Below are positions 1-11,038 of a stretch of DNA of 64,000 bases, piece by piece. The stretch is taken from NCBI GenBank assembly GCA_010015655.1, contig ML976704.1, forward strand, positions 189,795-253,794, read 5' to 3'. A program made the position numbers and the translations under genes. The notes beneath the pieces were generated by a model. The model was not told the origin of the DNA, ran no database searches, and saw nothing but the letters and a program-made list of their open reading frames with translations. The DNA comes from Bimuria novae-zelandiae CBS 107.79 (Eukaryota > Ascomycota > Dothideomycetes > Pleosporales > Didymosphaeriaceae). Positions within the stretch are counted from its first letter, which is position 1; every line of letters begins with the position of its first letter.

Positions 1-221
1 ACTGTATCTACTTGCTTTGTAATTCATACTTCTTTGAATTTTCTGCCTCCTATCCCTTATCCTTAAATCCCTAGCGTACGCACCTTGTCCCATCCTCTAT
101 TACATCGTCGAAGCCTTGTGTCCAATAGTAATACCGTGTCTCGGCAGTCAGTGCGCAACATCACTTAATGCGCAACCCTAACATAATCGCAACGTTAACA
201 ATATAAGGCTATAAAGCTTTA

Positions 222-1533
222 CTGTGGTATCAGGCAAAAGTGAGGTGAGTGGCCCGCGCACAACAGGGGTGTCGCCAAGATGCCGAGCCATGTAAATTTC
301 GCACGCTTGTCCTCTTTTATGTATAAATTTCAGTACCTAGTGTGACCACCTTTCGCATTAATTACAGCCTGGCATCTAACTAGCATGCTCTTAATAAGCT
401 CCCTAAATACTTTACTTTTAATTAAGTCCCACGCTTCCTATATAATATTACGTAGCTAGCTATATATACACTGCTTACCCCTAGGTAGATTAAGATAATA
501 CTACTTAATATAGTCTTTTATCTTATTCTACACTACCTTAATTAGGTTAAGATCTAGCGAGAACGCTAGCTAAAAGATAAAGTAAATTTCTCTTAATTAA
601 AACTCTTTAATTATGTAAGTAGTAGCGTGCCTAGGAGCGCTATCTTGTATAAATTAAAGATATAGATTAAGGCGTAGCTATTCGTAAATAAGAGGTATAA
701 CTCTCTTATAATAGCTCTCCTTATTAATACTCTTCTATTCTTTCTCTTAAAACACTAACGGCCCCTTCGTCGTACCTAAGAAGTAACCCTAGAACATCTA
801 GCTACGCTTCTTACGTAGTTTCTTAACAATATAAAAGGGATCTAATTCCTCTAAGGCGCCTAGTAACCTACTTCTTATAATGCTAGCTACTAGTCACCTA
901 AGTTTCGTCGCTCTAGAGGATTATATACTACTGCTAGGGAGACTAGTTAGCGTAAGCTTTTGCCCACGCGAGGCGTAGCTAACGATTCTTTTTAGTAAGA
1001 GGCTTAGCAAGAGTAACGTGGCGAGTATACCCCCTACTTTGTAAAATATTCTAAATTACGTATTTACTAACGCCCTAGTAAGTAAAGGGACCTTTTATAA
1101 GGCGTAGGAAACTTATCTACCTCCCCTTTTAAGAGGATTTAATAAATTCTTTAAGCTAGTCTACTTATTTATTTATAAGGGAAAGTAAATAACTAGTGCA
1201 CTTCTTTAGCGTAACGCGTGCGCTAGTAATTACACAGGTAACTTATCTTTCTAAGACCTTAAAAAGGTTAGTAATAAATAGGTAAGTATGCCTAGCTAGA
1301 CGTAAGGTGCGTATCTAGAGGCGTTAGTCGCGAGTGAGGTATCGACGAGTTAGTGTTAATAGGGGAGACATTGTGGTGATGTTGTGGTGGACAGCACACG
1401 ACAGAGGTACAAGCATTATCATATAAATTACATAGAGCTAATGGTATTTCTGTTTAGTGGCGTCCGTTTTGTATCGAGTCAGGCATCCCTGCTGTGCGCG
1501 GGCCACTCACCTCACTTTTGCCTGATACCACAG
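222..1533 (-). mobile_element. Nested Tc1-type transposon, RIP-degraded
   Basis: A 1312-bp element lies inside the left part of the outer transposon. Its inverted repeats of just over 40 bp start CTGTGGTATCAGGCAAAAGT and end at 1533, with TA on both sides (220-221 and 1534-1535). Size, TA target and a recognisable transposase tail on the minus strand make it Tc1-type. It is younger than the outer element, having inserted about 45 bp inside the outer inverted repeat. Its terminal 40 bp are still nearly identical while the interior is heavily mutated. Confidence 0.85.
330..562 (-). pseudogene. C-terminal remnant of Tc1 transposase
   Basis: On the minus strand the last codons before a TGA at 330-332 read SMLVRCQAVINAKGGHTRY, the typical Tc1-transposase C-terminus (SMPxRCxxVIxAxGGxT). 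Upstream in the same frame is SLDLNLIKVV followed by a stop where a Trp is usual. This corresponds to the SPDLNPIExxW segment holding the last catalytic acidic residue. Further upstream only AT-rich, stop-riddled sequence remains. The protein cannot be made; this is a fossil that types the nested element. Confidence 0.75.
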
Positions 1534-4090
1534 TACACAAAAGCTATTATTATAAGATTTTTTAGTAAAGAGGTTTCTTAGGTCTGTAAATAATTACTAG
1601 TAACTTAAATTATAAATATTTACTTAGTATTTTAATTAGATAGTTATTATATAATAATAGTATTAATAGTATAAATACTATTATATTAATATATATAGGT
1701 GCTAGCGTAGATTTCTTTCTTTTTATAACTTTATAAATAGCTTTTAAGGCTCTCTAACTTCCCTTTTTAGCAATTTTAAGATATCTTTAAAGTTATTATT
1801 AAGCCTTACAAGCCTATTAATAAAAGTATTATTTAGTAACCTAATTAGCTTTCTTTTTAATATATATATTTTTAACTACTACCTGCGTAACACGCCTCTC
1901 TTAAAATAAATAAGCTTTAAGCTATTTATTAGCTCTTTATATTTTTTATTACTAACTTTTTTAGAGTTATAATTATTCTTTTTTAGCCTTTTAGTAACTA
2001 AGAAAATCGTGCGCTCTTTATACTTAAGTAAGTAATTAAAAAATAGCTCCTTTATACTACTCTTTAAATTACTCTAAGGGCAGAGTCTTACCCTTTATTT
2101 AATACTATTTATTAATTTTTAAGGCCTTTTAAAGGCCCTTATTCTCGAATTTTAAAAGTTACTTTTATATAAAAATTAAGTATATTATCTAGCTAAGCTT
2201 GCGCGACTTTTTAATTATAATATTTTTAATAGTAAAGCGTAATAGTTACTTTATTTATACTAATTTAATATACTAAGTACTAATATAGAGCTCTTTTATA
2301 ATCTTACCTCTAAAGAGAGCTCCTTATTAAATTATTTAAAAATAGGTATAAGATCTAGTAGCAAGATACTTATATACTTAAAAGTCTTAGTAATTAATTA
2401 TAGAGTAACTAATGTAGTCTAGGCCCTTTAAAAGAGTATATAGAAATTTCTTTTAGTAACTATTAATAGTCTTTAGCTTTTATATAGATAGGCGTTAAGC
2501 TCGTCGGAGTAGGTAGCTAAAAGAGACTTAAATATATATATATTAAAAGGCTACAACGTATATGTTAAATAAAAGGAAAATATAGCTAGAAAGGTTTAAT
2601 TCTAGTTATAATAGTTAATAAAATCTATAGTAACGTAAGACCTATAGCTATTAAAGATTAAAAGTTAGTATACTTATTAAGCCTTTTTAGCTTTTTCTCT
2701 TATATAGTAATTAAATACTTATTAAAGCTATTAAAGGCCTATTTCGTTATTTGACTAGCTAAAGGGAGATAAGGTAATAAAGACTTTATAATATTAAAAA
2801 AAAATTTACTTAGCTTAATTATAGGCTCCTAGCATTAGATTAATAAATTAGTAATAAATTAATAGTAGATCTATTAGTGTATATATATATAATAATTAAA
2901 ATCTACTTATAACTATTATTTTATATAGATTGCCTTACTTAGCGACTCTTATATAGAGACCTATTAAAGATCCTTTTTAAGTAACTAATAATACTAAAGA
3001 GGAAGTCTTTCTTATTTATATTATAATAATAATAAGGCTTTATACTATACTTCGCGATTTTATTATATAAAAGCTTAAAATAAAGCTTATATTTTACCTT
3101 TAAATTAGCATTATAATAATTATTATTAATTCTAATTATTTAGTATAATATTAAGGCGTTACTATTACGCTGAATAAGGTAATTAATCTAAACTATACTT
3201 ATATTTTTTTAAGTAATACAGGATGCAAAGTTCTATATTATTTACTATATAAAAGGAAGGCTACGTTTAGTAAGGCGTTTAATATATTATAGGAGCTACT
3301 TTTCTTATTAGGGGCTAAGTATATAGCGCGAAGTATTTATAATTACACGCGCTTACGTAATGCGTTAGTACTTACGTATTAGTATAGAATATATAATACT
3401 AAATTATTTTATAATTTTATTATATAATAAAAATTCTTTTAATTTTTATAATTTAATTGCTGCTATCGCGGCGTTAATTAGGTCAATATTAGTAGAGTTA
3501 TGGCGCGTCAAAGTAGGTGCGCTATCACGCGGGGTTGCGCATTGAGTGACGTTGCGCACTGACTGCCGAGACACGGTACTTGTCCAAAAACTCGTAACCA
3601 ACACAGTAAATCACCCTCTTCATTACAAGCCTAAAGATCTGCCACTTCATCGCAACTTCCCAGCGCAGAACCACATGCGCTTCCAACAGCGCCCATAGCT
3701 CAGGAGTATACCATCTTTTCGACGCTTATTATTTACATCGCACTCCACTTTCCACAGCGTCTGATCCAGCACAACCTTCTCCACCGCTCTCCCCCATCCC
3801 CATATTTACTCCTGCTGCGTCAAAGCCACATCCTCAAAGCGTTACACCCTCGTATCCCATTCAACGCATGCAGACATCCACATTTTCCCTCTAGCCGAAA
3901 GCAACCACGCCCGCGTAATCGGCCTCAGCCCTACCAACACCTTCCCAGCAACCCAATCTAGTATAACTCCTACAGCGAGGCTGTACTCCGAGTCCCACCA
4001 GGACTTCGGGATAGTCTGGGTTCTGATGGAGAAGGATAGGATGGGAATATGTCTACCTATCTACATCAATCTCACGGAGACCTTCTTGGC

Positions 4091-4976
4091 GGCATAATGT
4101 GGCTAGACTTCTGCAGCAGGGCTGTGTGTTCGAGTACGACAAAGTAGATCAGTGCACTAAATCATCAAGTGAGGATTGCACCGCAGCAGAAGTCACAGTC
4201 GTCTCGCGAACAGCTCATACCACAAAGGCGGATGCGCGATGCCAGTAATAAACATGCAGCCAGACAGCACGGGTAGGCGCCACAGAATGAAGAACACACG
4301 TCGTATACCAGCTTAAGTCAAGTCAGAGCACTCGTACCTACACCGATCCCACGCTCAAACACTTATTACATCGTCATCGCATTCCAACAGACCACTTACC
4401 TCTCTCTACCCACACCCGCTATACCTCCTCACCTATTCAAAAGCAGCACACAACACCAACACTCATCTCACTACGCACATCATTCACATCAAACCAGACC
4501 CTGTATGCACAATTTCATTGCTCGAATAATTTCGTAGTCAAATAATCTCATACTCTCCCAGCGCTCCAGACCATACAAGAACATCAAGCATTCTACCCAG
4601 CGCCAAACAGTGCACATTCGAATGGGACGTTCCTATCCAACGCCGAACAATGCTCCTCCCGAGCGTGAAATTTTGCAGCAACAGTGGATGTTTTAGTAAA
4701 GATAATGGGAAGAGAAAAGGTATCTTCAAGGTGGAAGAACACATTTGATCCAACGGAGGGGTTGAGGATCGCGACGGCGAGCGGCGTCGTAGGCGGAATC
4801 TAGCGGTATTTTGAGTGACGGTTAACGTCGAGAAGGGTTAGAGAAGGTGGTCCTGGCGAAGGTGGTGGGCGTAAGGGAGGAAGGGAAGCTGTGCGAGAAG
4901 GAGGATCATCGAAGGGATTCGCAGGCGTGCTGGTCCAATTCTAGTCGACGCACTCCACGTAGTTACTATCACGATA
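4091..4976. other. Intergenic, no gene seen
   Basis: Mixed-composition sequence downstream of YSC84. A short minus-strand open stretch near 4538-4753 has no protein-like features. It may hold the 3' UTR of YSC84 and the 5' remains of the decayed gene to its left. Confidence 0.4.
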
Positions 4977-6399
4977 TTAGTATGCTGTCAACCCAAGACC
5001 GGTAATATTCAGACCAACATACCTTGGAAATATGCCCTCCCGATCGCCTATTCTCCCCGTCCACCAATCTGCCTCGCTCTCCGTCTTTTTAACAATAGTG
5101 ATGATCTCTCCCTTCTTGAAGCCGAGATCTCCCGGCTGGTCCGCGTCAAAGGTGAACTTTGCAATCGCCTGCCCCGGCCCCATGCTCTGCTTCTTAAACA
5201 CTGGTTTAGGGGCAGTCGGTCTTCCAGGCTTCACATTCGAACCGTAGAAGTCATCCGCAAACCCTGAACCAGAGCGTGAGTGTGTTTCAAAGCGGTCGAA
5301 AGTCTCGTTGGGGTTTGCGCGCGTCGAGTAGGAGCGATTGATGCCTGCAGATGCGGGCTGGCGATCGTATACATCGTCTTGCCATGTAGAGGCGCGCGAG
5401 GGACGGTCGCGGTAGACGTAGTCATCGTCTGCTTGTCCCAGGGAGCCTGTGCGGTTAGTACGGACGCCTTCGCCCATTGCGGAGCCCCGGCGACCGTTCC
5501 AGACAACGTCGTCGTGGGCATCGTCGTACACGGGGATATCGTTGTACATGGCATCTTGGGCCTGGGCGCCTGCCACGCCGGCGAATACCCTGGAGTTCAG
5601 CACGCGCATCAGAGGCTCAGCGGCTGGCGGCGGAGCAACCTGTCCGCCCAGCAGCTCGCGCGCTGTCCATCGGCGGCCGTATAGCTTCTCGTTGGCGTCT
5701 CTGCGCTCGATCATGCCGCTGCCCTCCAGACTCACGCCTGCAAACAATCCCTTCGTCTTGCTGTAGCTGAAAATACCCGCTACACTGCGCAAACTCGCTG
5801 CGCCGGCGGCTTCCGCATTTCGTCCCACAGGTCCCGCGGCTATCGAGACGTTGCCGCCGAATGTGAGGGAGCCCGCCTGCGCAAACGTTTTGACCGCATT
5901 CGCATCGTTGAGAATGAAGACAAAGTCTGTAAGCTCGAAGCCGATCTGTCCGCCGAACCCACCGCCCAGTGTCCCGATGGCTGAGGGCGCCGACCACGAA
6001 CCGTCCGCGAGCCTTGCGACGACAACGCCCGACCCGAAACGCGCGGTGCCGAGGAAGCCGGCTTTGAACACTGTAAGAATAGCGAGGCCCTGTGTTTCGA
6101 AACATCAGCATAGTTCGTGACTTTGCGGCAAGCTTCGGGAGCTCGGCAGCAGACCCAAACACCCAAGCTTGTGTGTTTTGTTTCGCGCTCCACTCACTTT
6201 TGCATTCGCAAGCACTGACGGAGGAATAATCTTGTCAGGCCCAAACGCCTGTCGCGGATCTACAAACGAAGCCAGAATCTTGCCCGCCTTCCTGCACTCG
6301 CCTGTCATAGCTGTCAGCGACGTCATCGCCGAAACACTACCAAAGGTTCTACTCACTCCTCATGGAAGAAGGCAGCGGATTGTTGATGGAGAACGGCAT
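4977..6399 (-). CDS. YSC84: YSC84/LSB3-like SH3 protein
   Basis: Three exons, join(4977..6089, 6198..6301, 6357..6399) on the minus strand, give 419 residues; both introns are GT-AG and phase-consistent. The start is set by the family N-terminus: MPFSINNPLPSSM, then SECRKAGKILASF across intron 1. Residues 1 to about 215 form the YSC84 (SYLF/DUF500) lipid- and actin-binding domain, including GFGGQIGFELTDFVFIL. A low-complexity acidic/Arg-rich linker follows, and a C-terminal SH3 domain (about 360-416) shows AKFTFDADQPGDLGF, DWWTGR and GIFPRYV. Yeast Ysc84/Lsb3 acts at cortical actin patches with Las17/WASP during endocytosis; that role is inferred from family. The gene looks intact. Confidence 0.93.
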
Positions 6400-7006
6400 C
6401 TCGGCGGTGATTGTAGGGAAACGGTGGCAGGCGGAAGAGCGAGGGAAGCCCTAGAGTTGTTTCATGGGCGTGTGCTGGAGGGGTCGGGAGAATGGCACAG
6501 CGCCGAGAACGACGGATGACGGATGTCTGTGGCTGTGGGGCTGACCACACCACCTACGCGACGCGCGGACGACAACGCTGGGTGATTTCTACACGCGTTC
6601 TTTGCCACTTACTTCGCGGTGATGGGAGATGTGAGTACTTGGGTTTTCGCCTTCCTTCAATGCTTTGCTATGTCTCTGCCTGAGCTAATTACGTACCTTA
6701 CGAACGCGTTCAACATCACTGGGAGGTATTAGTAATGTCACCAGACATCATCTTATAAAAGATTTTTATATTCATGCAACATGATCTTCTCTCTTGAAGA
6801 GCCGTCGACCGCACGTTGACACGTAAAACATCCTTTGACGCTGCGCGCCTTCATGGACGCTTTCCCAGCTTGAACATTCGCCACCATAGGAACGCACACG
6901 ACCACACAGCCGAGCCCTACTATTTGAAAGGGGCCTCAGAATAACAAGAAGCCTGCAGCTAGCTTTGTGCTTTACCTTGGCCGTTCATCCCTATCAAAAT
7001 GTCGGC
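6400..7006. other. YSC84 upstream region and 3' flank of next gene
   Basis: No convincing gene. The part next to 6399 is the YSC84 promoter and 5' UTR; the rest up to 7006 is the 3' flank of the minus-strand gene at 7007-8638. Short open stretches on both strands lack protein character. Confidence 0.4.
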
Positions 7007-8638
7007 CTAGTTCCAGCTCCACCCCGACATCCCATGCATTGTACGCTGAGCCGTACTGCCCGTACCAGCAGCACGAGAACTAGGGGCATCAGTCGCATCG
7101 GTGGACGGCACACCGGCAGAGGGCGCCTGGACGGAGGGGACGACAGGCACGGGAACGTTTCCGGTGTCGGACAGAGCGCCTACGCGTACACACGGTCAGA
7201 TTGGAAACCTCTAAAGACGCAGAGGACTCACCAGACGTACCGCCAGTAACCCTAGCATCTTTCGCGTCTTTGGTGGACGCTAGCGGGACGTTCTCCTTAT
7301 TGGAGTCGCTAGGAACTGGCTGCGATTGAGTGCCATCCTGCGAAGCGGCGGACGCAGCGGCCTTATTCTATGCCAGCTGCATCGTCTGGTTCGGCGGGAG
7401 GTGCGAGAACTCAGGCGCCCGGCCTTTGCCCTTGTCTAGTGGCGTGGTGGTGGTTGCTTCGTCTTCGAATCGCACGCGCTTCTCCTCGCGGGCTGAGGAG
7501 GGTGAGGAGGCGCCACGCTTCCCGTTTTGATTCAGAGGCTCACCATCCATGTTATCGTCGGCGGCGAGAGTGACGGTGCTGGATGGCGGAATCGGGTTCT
7601 CCTTCTCCTGACGAGTCGTAGTCTCGGTGGCGTCCTTTGCGGCCTGCTCGTGCATTTTGGCGATATGTGCATCCTGGAGGTTGTTGGACCGAGACCCGGC
7701 AGCGGAGGGCGTGGGCTTGTCTGCAGCCTCCTTGTGGGCCTTCATGCCATTCTGCCCGGTGCTCTTGGAAGTGTCGGCCTCGCGACTAGACGAGCGATGG
7801 GACCAAAGACGCTTGCAGCTCAAGCGCTCGTGCACATCCTCCTCAATCCAGTCGAGCAGATCGGACAGAGCGTCTTCGAGCGTGTCTGCGACACGCGATT
7901 TATAGATGAGATCCTAATCACGGAAGGTGGAGCCATTGCGAGACTCGGTCTTGGTATAGCTGACCAATGTCAATACAGGCACTTACGGACGACACAGTCG
8001 CTTCCACCTAGAAGAGACAGGGCTTACACAATGAGGCTCGCGCGCCAATCTGGGTAGTTGAATCGGCCGGTGGGAGCGCTCGACGAAGTGATCACGTCGA
8101 AGTGCTCGAGCTCTGCAAGCGGGATACTCTCGGCTGAAGAGGGCCCAGGTATTCGCTGTTTGGAAGTGTCAATCGACTGCACATTTACCAAGCGCAATTG
8201 CGTATGGGGTCACATACAAAGAATAGTCTTCTTCATGATGATCGGGTCCCGATGACGGTAGGCATAACCGGGTGCACGCGACATGTTTGGCGAGTCCGCG
8301 TCAGAGTCCTTCGCTGCGGTCGAACGGTTGTCGGTTGATGCCTCAGCGTTACAGCCTAGCAAGGAGAAGTACGGGTGGTTATCGTCCGCTTTGTCTGAGT
8401 ACACCGGGCGGGACCAGAATTGCACGTAGTCGGTGGGGTGGACGCGATCCAGAAATGTCCAGCGGCCGCGGGTGGGTTGATGGGGCTTCTTCTCTCGTAC
8501 CCTTTGAGCGCGCGCCTCGGCGGTGGTCTTCGGAGGGAGAGAGTAGTGTGTGCCCGTGGCGTAGGTTGGGGCGTAGGTGTCGGCATGTGCTTCGGCGCGT
8601 CGTCGACGCTTGGCTTGGAGCCGTGTTAAAGGGGCCAT
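7007..8638 (-). CDS. Unknown protein with an in-frame UAG
   Basis: Reconstructed as four exons on the minus strand: 8218-8638, 8030-8133, about 7232-7913 and 7007-7179. The start MAPLTRLQAKRRRR at 8638 opens a basic N-terminus; intron 1 (84 bp) and the last intron (52 bp) are phase-perfect GT-AG. The acceptor of intron 2 is uncertain (7914, or 7950, which would expose another TAG). Exon 3 has an acidic helix (DTLEDALSDLLDWIEEDVHE) and a KRVRFED motif that fits the PP1-docking RVxF pattern. An in-frame TAG at 7368-7370 follows MQLA. Coding character then continues in the same frame (NKAAASAASQDGTQSQP, NKENVPLAS) through a correctly phased intron to a TAG at 7007-7009. The protein therefore either stops early, is read through, or the gene has been killed. 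The family is not recognised; nuclear localisation is a guess from composition. Confidence 0.6.
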
Positions 8639-9620
8639 AGTAAGAGGGTTGAGCTTTTCGAATGGGTGATTGGGTAAGTGGTACGCGACGTGCTTTAACA
8701 TAGAGCAAGCTCTGCTCAACCGAACGTGTATGCACGTTGAGTGCAGGCACGCGGTCCATACATGCGGTCCATGCATGCGATACGCTCGAAGATTTTGCTT
8801 GTGTATAACCAACGGTTGATTTCAGCACTACCTACATGCGTCTACATGCATCGTATCTCTACAATCTCAAAAGCTCGCACTCCCCTTCCGTGTTGTCCAC
8901 AATCTAGCAACTCTCCATGTCATTTCAGGCTCATCGTCGAAAGTTATAACGTGGTACGCCGTACAGTCATGTATCGCCCCTAGCTTACTTTATTTCAGAC
9001 TCACTTCGAATATAAAAGTATGCAGAGCCATGACTATCACTGCCGCTCATAAGGGCTGTTTTCGACTTTCAGGTGGGTGTTCCTAACTCTTTAATAACGA
9101 ACCACCGGATGCGATGGGGTATCCTGGATCCAAAATTGCGGGTACGTTGAACAACAATATTTCACGAACTGTGTTTCCTGTCCTTGAAGCCCTGCCGTCG
9201 TGCAGTGTGCTTCGTCTTCGTGGGTGCGATGAGCTTTCACATGTGCAGTGTCGTTTATTGGTCAACCGCCCACGCTCTCGTACACGTGACTTCCTGCGGG
9301 CCGGCCTCGGGACTACTTTTGAAACACCCAGGTGTTTGGACAAACGTTTTCACAACACCAGAACCGTTAACTGCGTCAATCCAAGACGCGGCCGCCTCGC
9401 GCACATCTTCTTTGATCCCTTTATTCAGCAGTGGACAACGAGAAGACCTTGGGATACAAACCTGCGATAACACTTGTTGGCGGAAGGCGCTCCGTACCGT
9501 CTGGCAGGTGCCCATCAGCCCTTTATAGGCAGCATCTGCCGCTCTACCGATCCATCACTCTTACACTTCACTTTGCATCTACGTTCAACAACGTTTACGA
9601 ACCTTCTTCTCACTTTTACA
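8639..9620. other. Intergenic, no gene seen
   Basis: Upstream of the minus-strand gene starting at 8638 and of the F-box relic starting at 9621. Several overlapping open stretches on both strands have no recognisable protein features. The stretch just before 9621 is CT-rich, like fungal promoters. Confidence 0.4.
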
Positions 9621-11038
9621 ATGAAGACCCGAGCGAGCAAGATGCGCGATCTTCCCGACGAAATATGTTTGGAGATCGCGAAGCTTACAGATCGCGACAC
9701 GCTGAAGAATCTCTGTCGGGTGAAGAAATTCCACGAAGTTGCAACAGAGGTGCTCTACTCTACAATAGATTGTTGGGAATCTTCGCCTAACAAAGTGGTC
9801 TGGGACTCTGTATATAGAGACCCGAGTGCCTTAAGTTATTGAAGTTGAAGGAGTGGGAAGTGGTGTTCACCATCTTAAAACGTCCTCGACGGGCAGAACT
9901 AGTCCGCACACTGACCTTGGGTGGCCCACCGCTGTCAAGGAAGTTGGAACGGTATGCGCAATGCCATACAACCATGTCACAGTTCAAGGTATGGAGCGAA
10001 AAGATGCTTGAACGTCTTTCTCGGGCACTACCCCCCACTGGAGTTGATCTTCCTGTGACTGGACTAACGGAACGGAGACAATTCGGAAACTAAGGGGAGA
10101 ACTTTGGTATGGATGCGTACGCTGCTTTGCTTCTCCTGTCTTGCACAAAGATTACTTTTTTGTCGATTCTCGAGGGGTTCCGCTGCAAAACGATTTGGAC
10201 AGATTTCATGGACCAATTGACCATGTACGAAAATCTGAAGCACGTCCATATCGATTTTCCCGGACTAAGCTTGCAAGACGTTGCACCGCTATTCCGTCCT
10301 GGACGTCTTCGAGAATTGTCCATCTCAGGGCTGCTTTGCCGTCCAGGGGAGTCACAATGCCTTCCACCAGCCACCTTCAGCATCAAAGATTTGCGGTTAG
10401 GCATTTGTTCCCCAGAAACCATTGGTCCAATGGTGTCCGCATGCGGTGGCCTCGAGGTTCTGCGGGTTTACTACGGCTCCCTTTGGTCCAACCGTAGGGA
10501 CATTACGATTAACACTGAAAAAATTGCCGACGCTTTGAAAAACAGTCAGACCACCTTGACGCGTCTGGAGCTTACAATTGACGAGCGATGCAATGCTGTA
10601 ATTTGGGAACTGAGCGTCAGAGTTCTCAGGAGCATCGGCTACTCTTTGCCCAAGTTCACTTCGCTGAAGGAAACAACCATCGATGCAAAATTTCTCTTCG
10701 AACCCTCGGGATCATGGCCAGACCTTTTGACATTGTTTCCACCGAATGTTCACAGGGCAACGATTGAAGTGTACGGTGAAAGCATCTTCAACAGTGTATT
10801 AGACCCCGAAGGACCATTGTCGAACCTTGTCGAGGGGCCTTCAGCAGTTCTTCATGCTCTTACCCTATCCAACTCTTGGTTCAAAGAGAATCAAACACGC
10901 TTTCTACGCAAAATATTTTTGAAAAAGAAACTACTCTTCTGGGAATGGAAGGTATATACTCGGCCTCCCCTTATCATAACGATATCACCAAAAAAACACC
11001 CTTCTGTAGCCGTGTTGCGACGCAGGAACCAAAGTTGA
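9621..11038 (+). pseudogene. F-box protein relic
   Basis: The ATG at 9621 begins MKTRASK, then MRDLPDEICLEIAKLTDRDT, a clear F-box-like start, and runs to a TGA at 9840-9842. The matching downstream sequence (LKLKEWEVVFTILKRPR) is in another frame from 9839. That frame meets an in-frame TAA at 10091-10093 and then continues (DAYAALLLLSCTKITFLSIL) to a TGA at 11036-11038. No GT-AG intron restores the frame at either break. The C-terminal part has leucine-rich segments typical of fungal F-box/LRR proteins. An intact relative would be a substrate receptor of SCF ubiquitin ligases. With one frameshift and one nonsense codon this copy is probably dead, although two short proteins cannot be excluded. 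Confidence 0.6.

Larger units (their letters stand above)
134..3576. mobile_element. RIP-degraded Tc1/mariner-superfamily DNA transposon (outer)
   Basis: The ends are inverted repeats of about 45 bp (134-178 and 3532-3576) starting CCGTGTCTCGGCAGTCAGTG. They differ at two positions, both transition-type. A TA dinucleotide flanks each end (132-133 and 3577-3578), the target duplication of the Tc1/mariner/pogo superfamily. Without the nested element the body is about 2.13 kb, a size that fits fungal Fot1/pogo-like elements better than 1.3-kb Tc1 ones. The interior is extremely AT- and TpA-rich with stops in every frame, so no transposase domain can be recognised. This pattern is what RIP leaves; the family assignment rests on TIR, TSD and size only. 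Confidence 0.8.
71..4090 (-). pseudogene. Decayed coding relic split by a transposon
   Basis: On the minus strand, about 4030 down to 3579 reads as a protein-like relic broken by TAG/TAA stops and at least one frame change. It includes the stretches SWWDSEYSLAVGVILDW and WYTPELWALLEAHVVLRW. The last frame runs into the transposon end at 3577. It resumes in the same frame beyond the other transposon end (133 down to 71) once one TA duplicate is removed, and stops at a TAG at 71-73. So the outer element landed near the 3' end of this sequence. The hydrophobic, Trp-rich composition suggests a membrane or lipid-associated protein, but I do not recognise the family. Several stops could be CAG/CAA turned to TAG/TAA, as RIP leaking from the repeat would do. 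The 5' limit near 4090 is approximate. Confidence 0.5.

Noticed and set aside
8210..8212. In-frame TGA in the unknown gene at 7-8.6 kb
   Set aside because: It falls inside an 84-bp GT-AG intron (8134-8217) with a TTGAC branch point that joins exons in phase, so it is not a premature stop.
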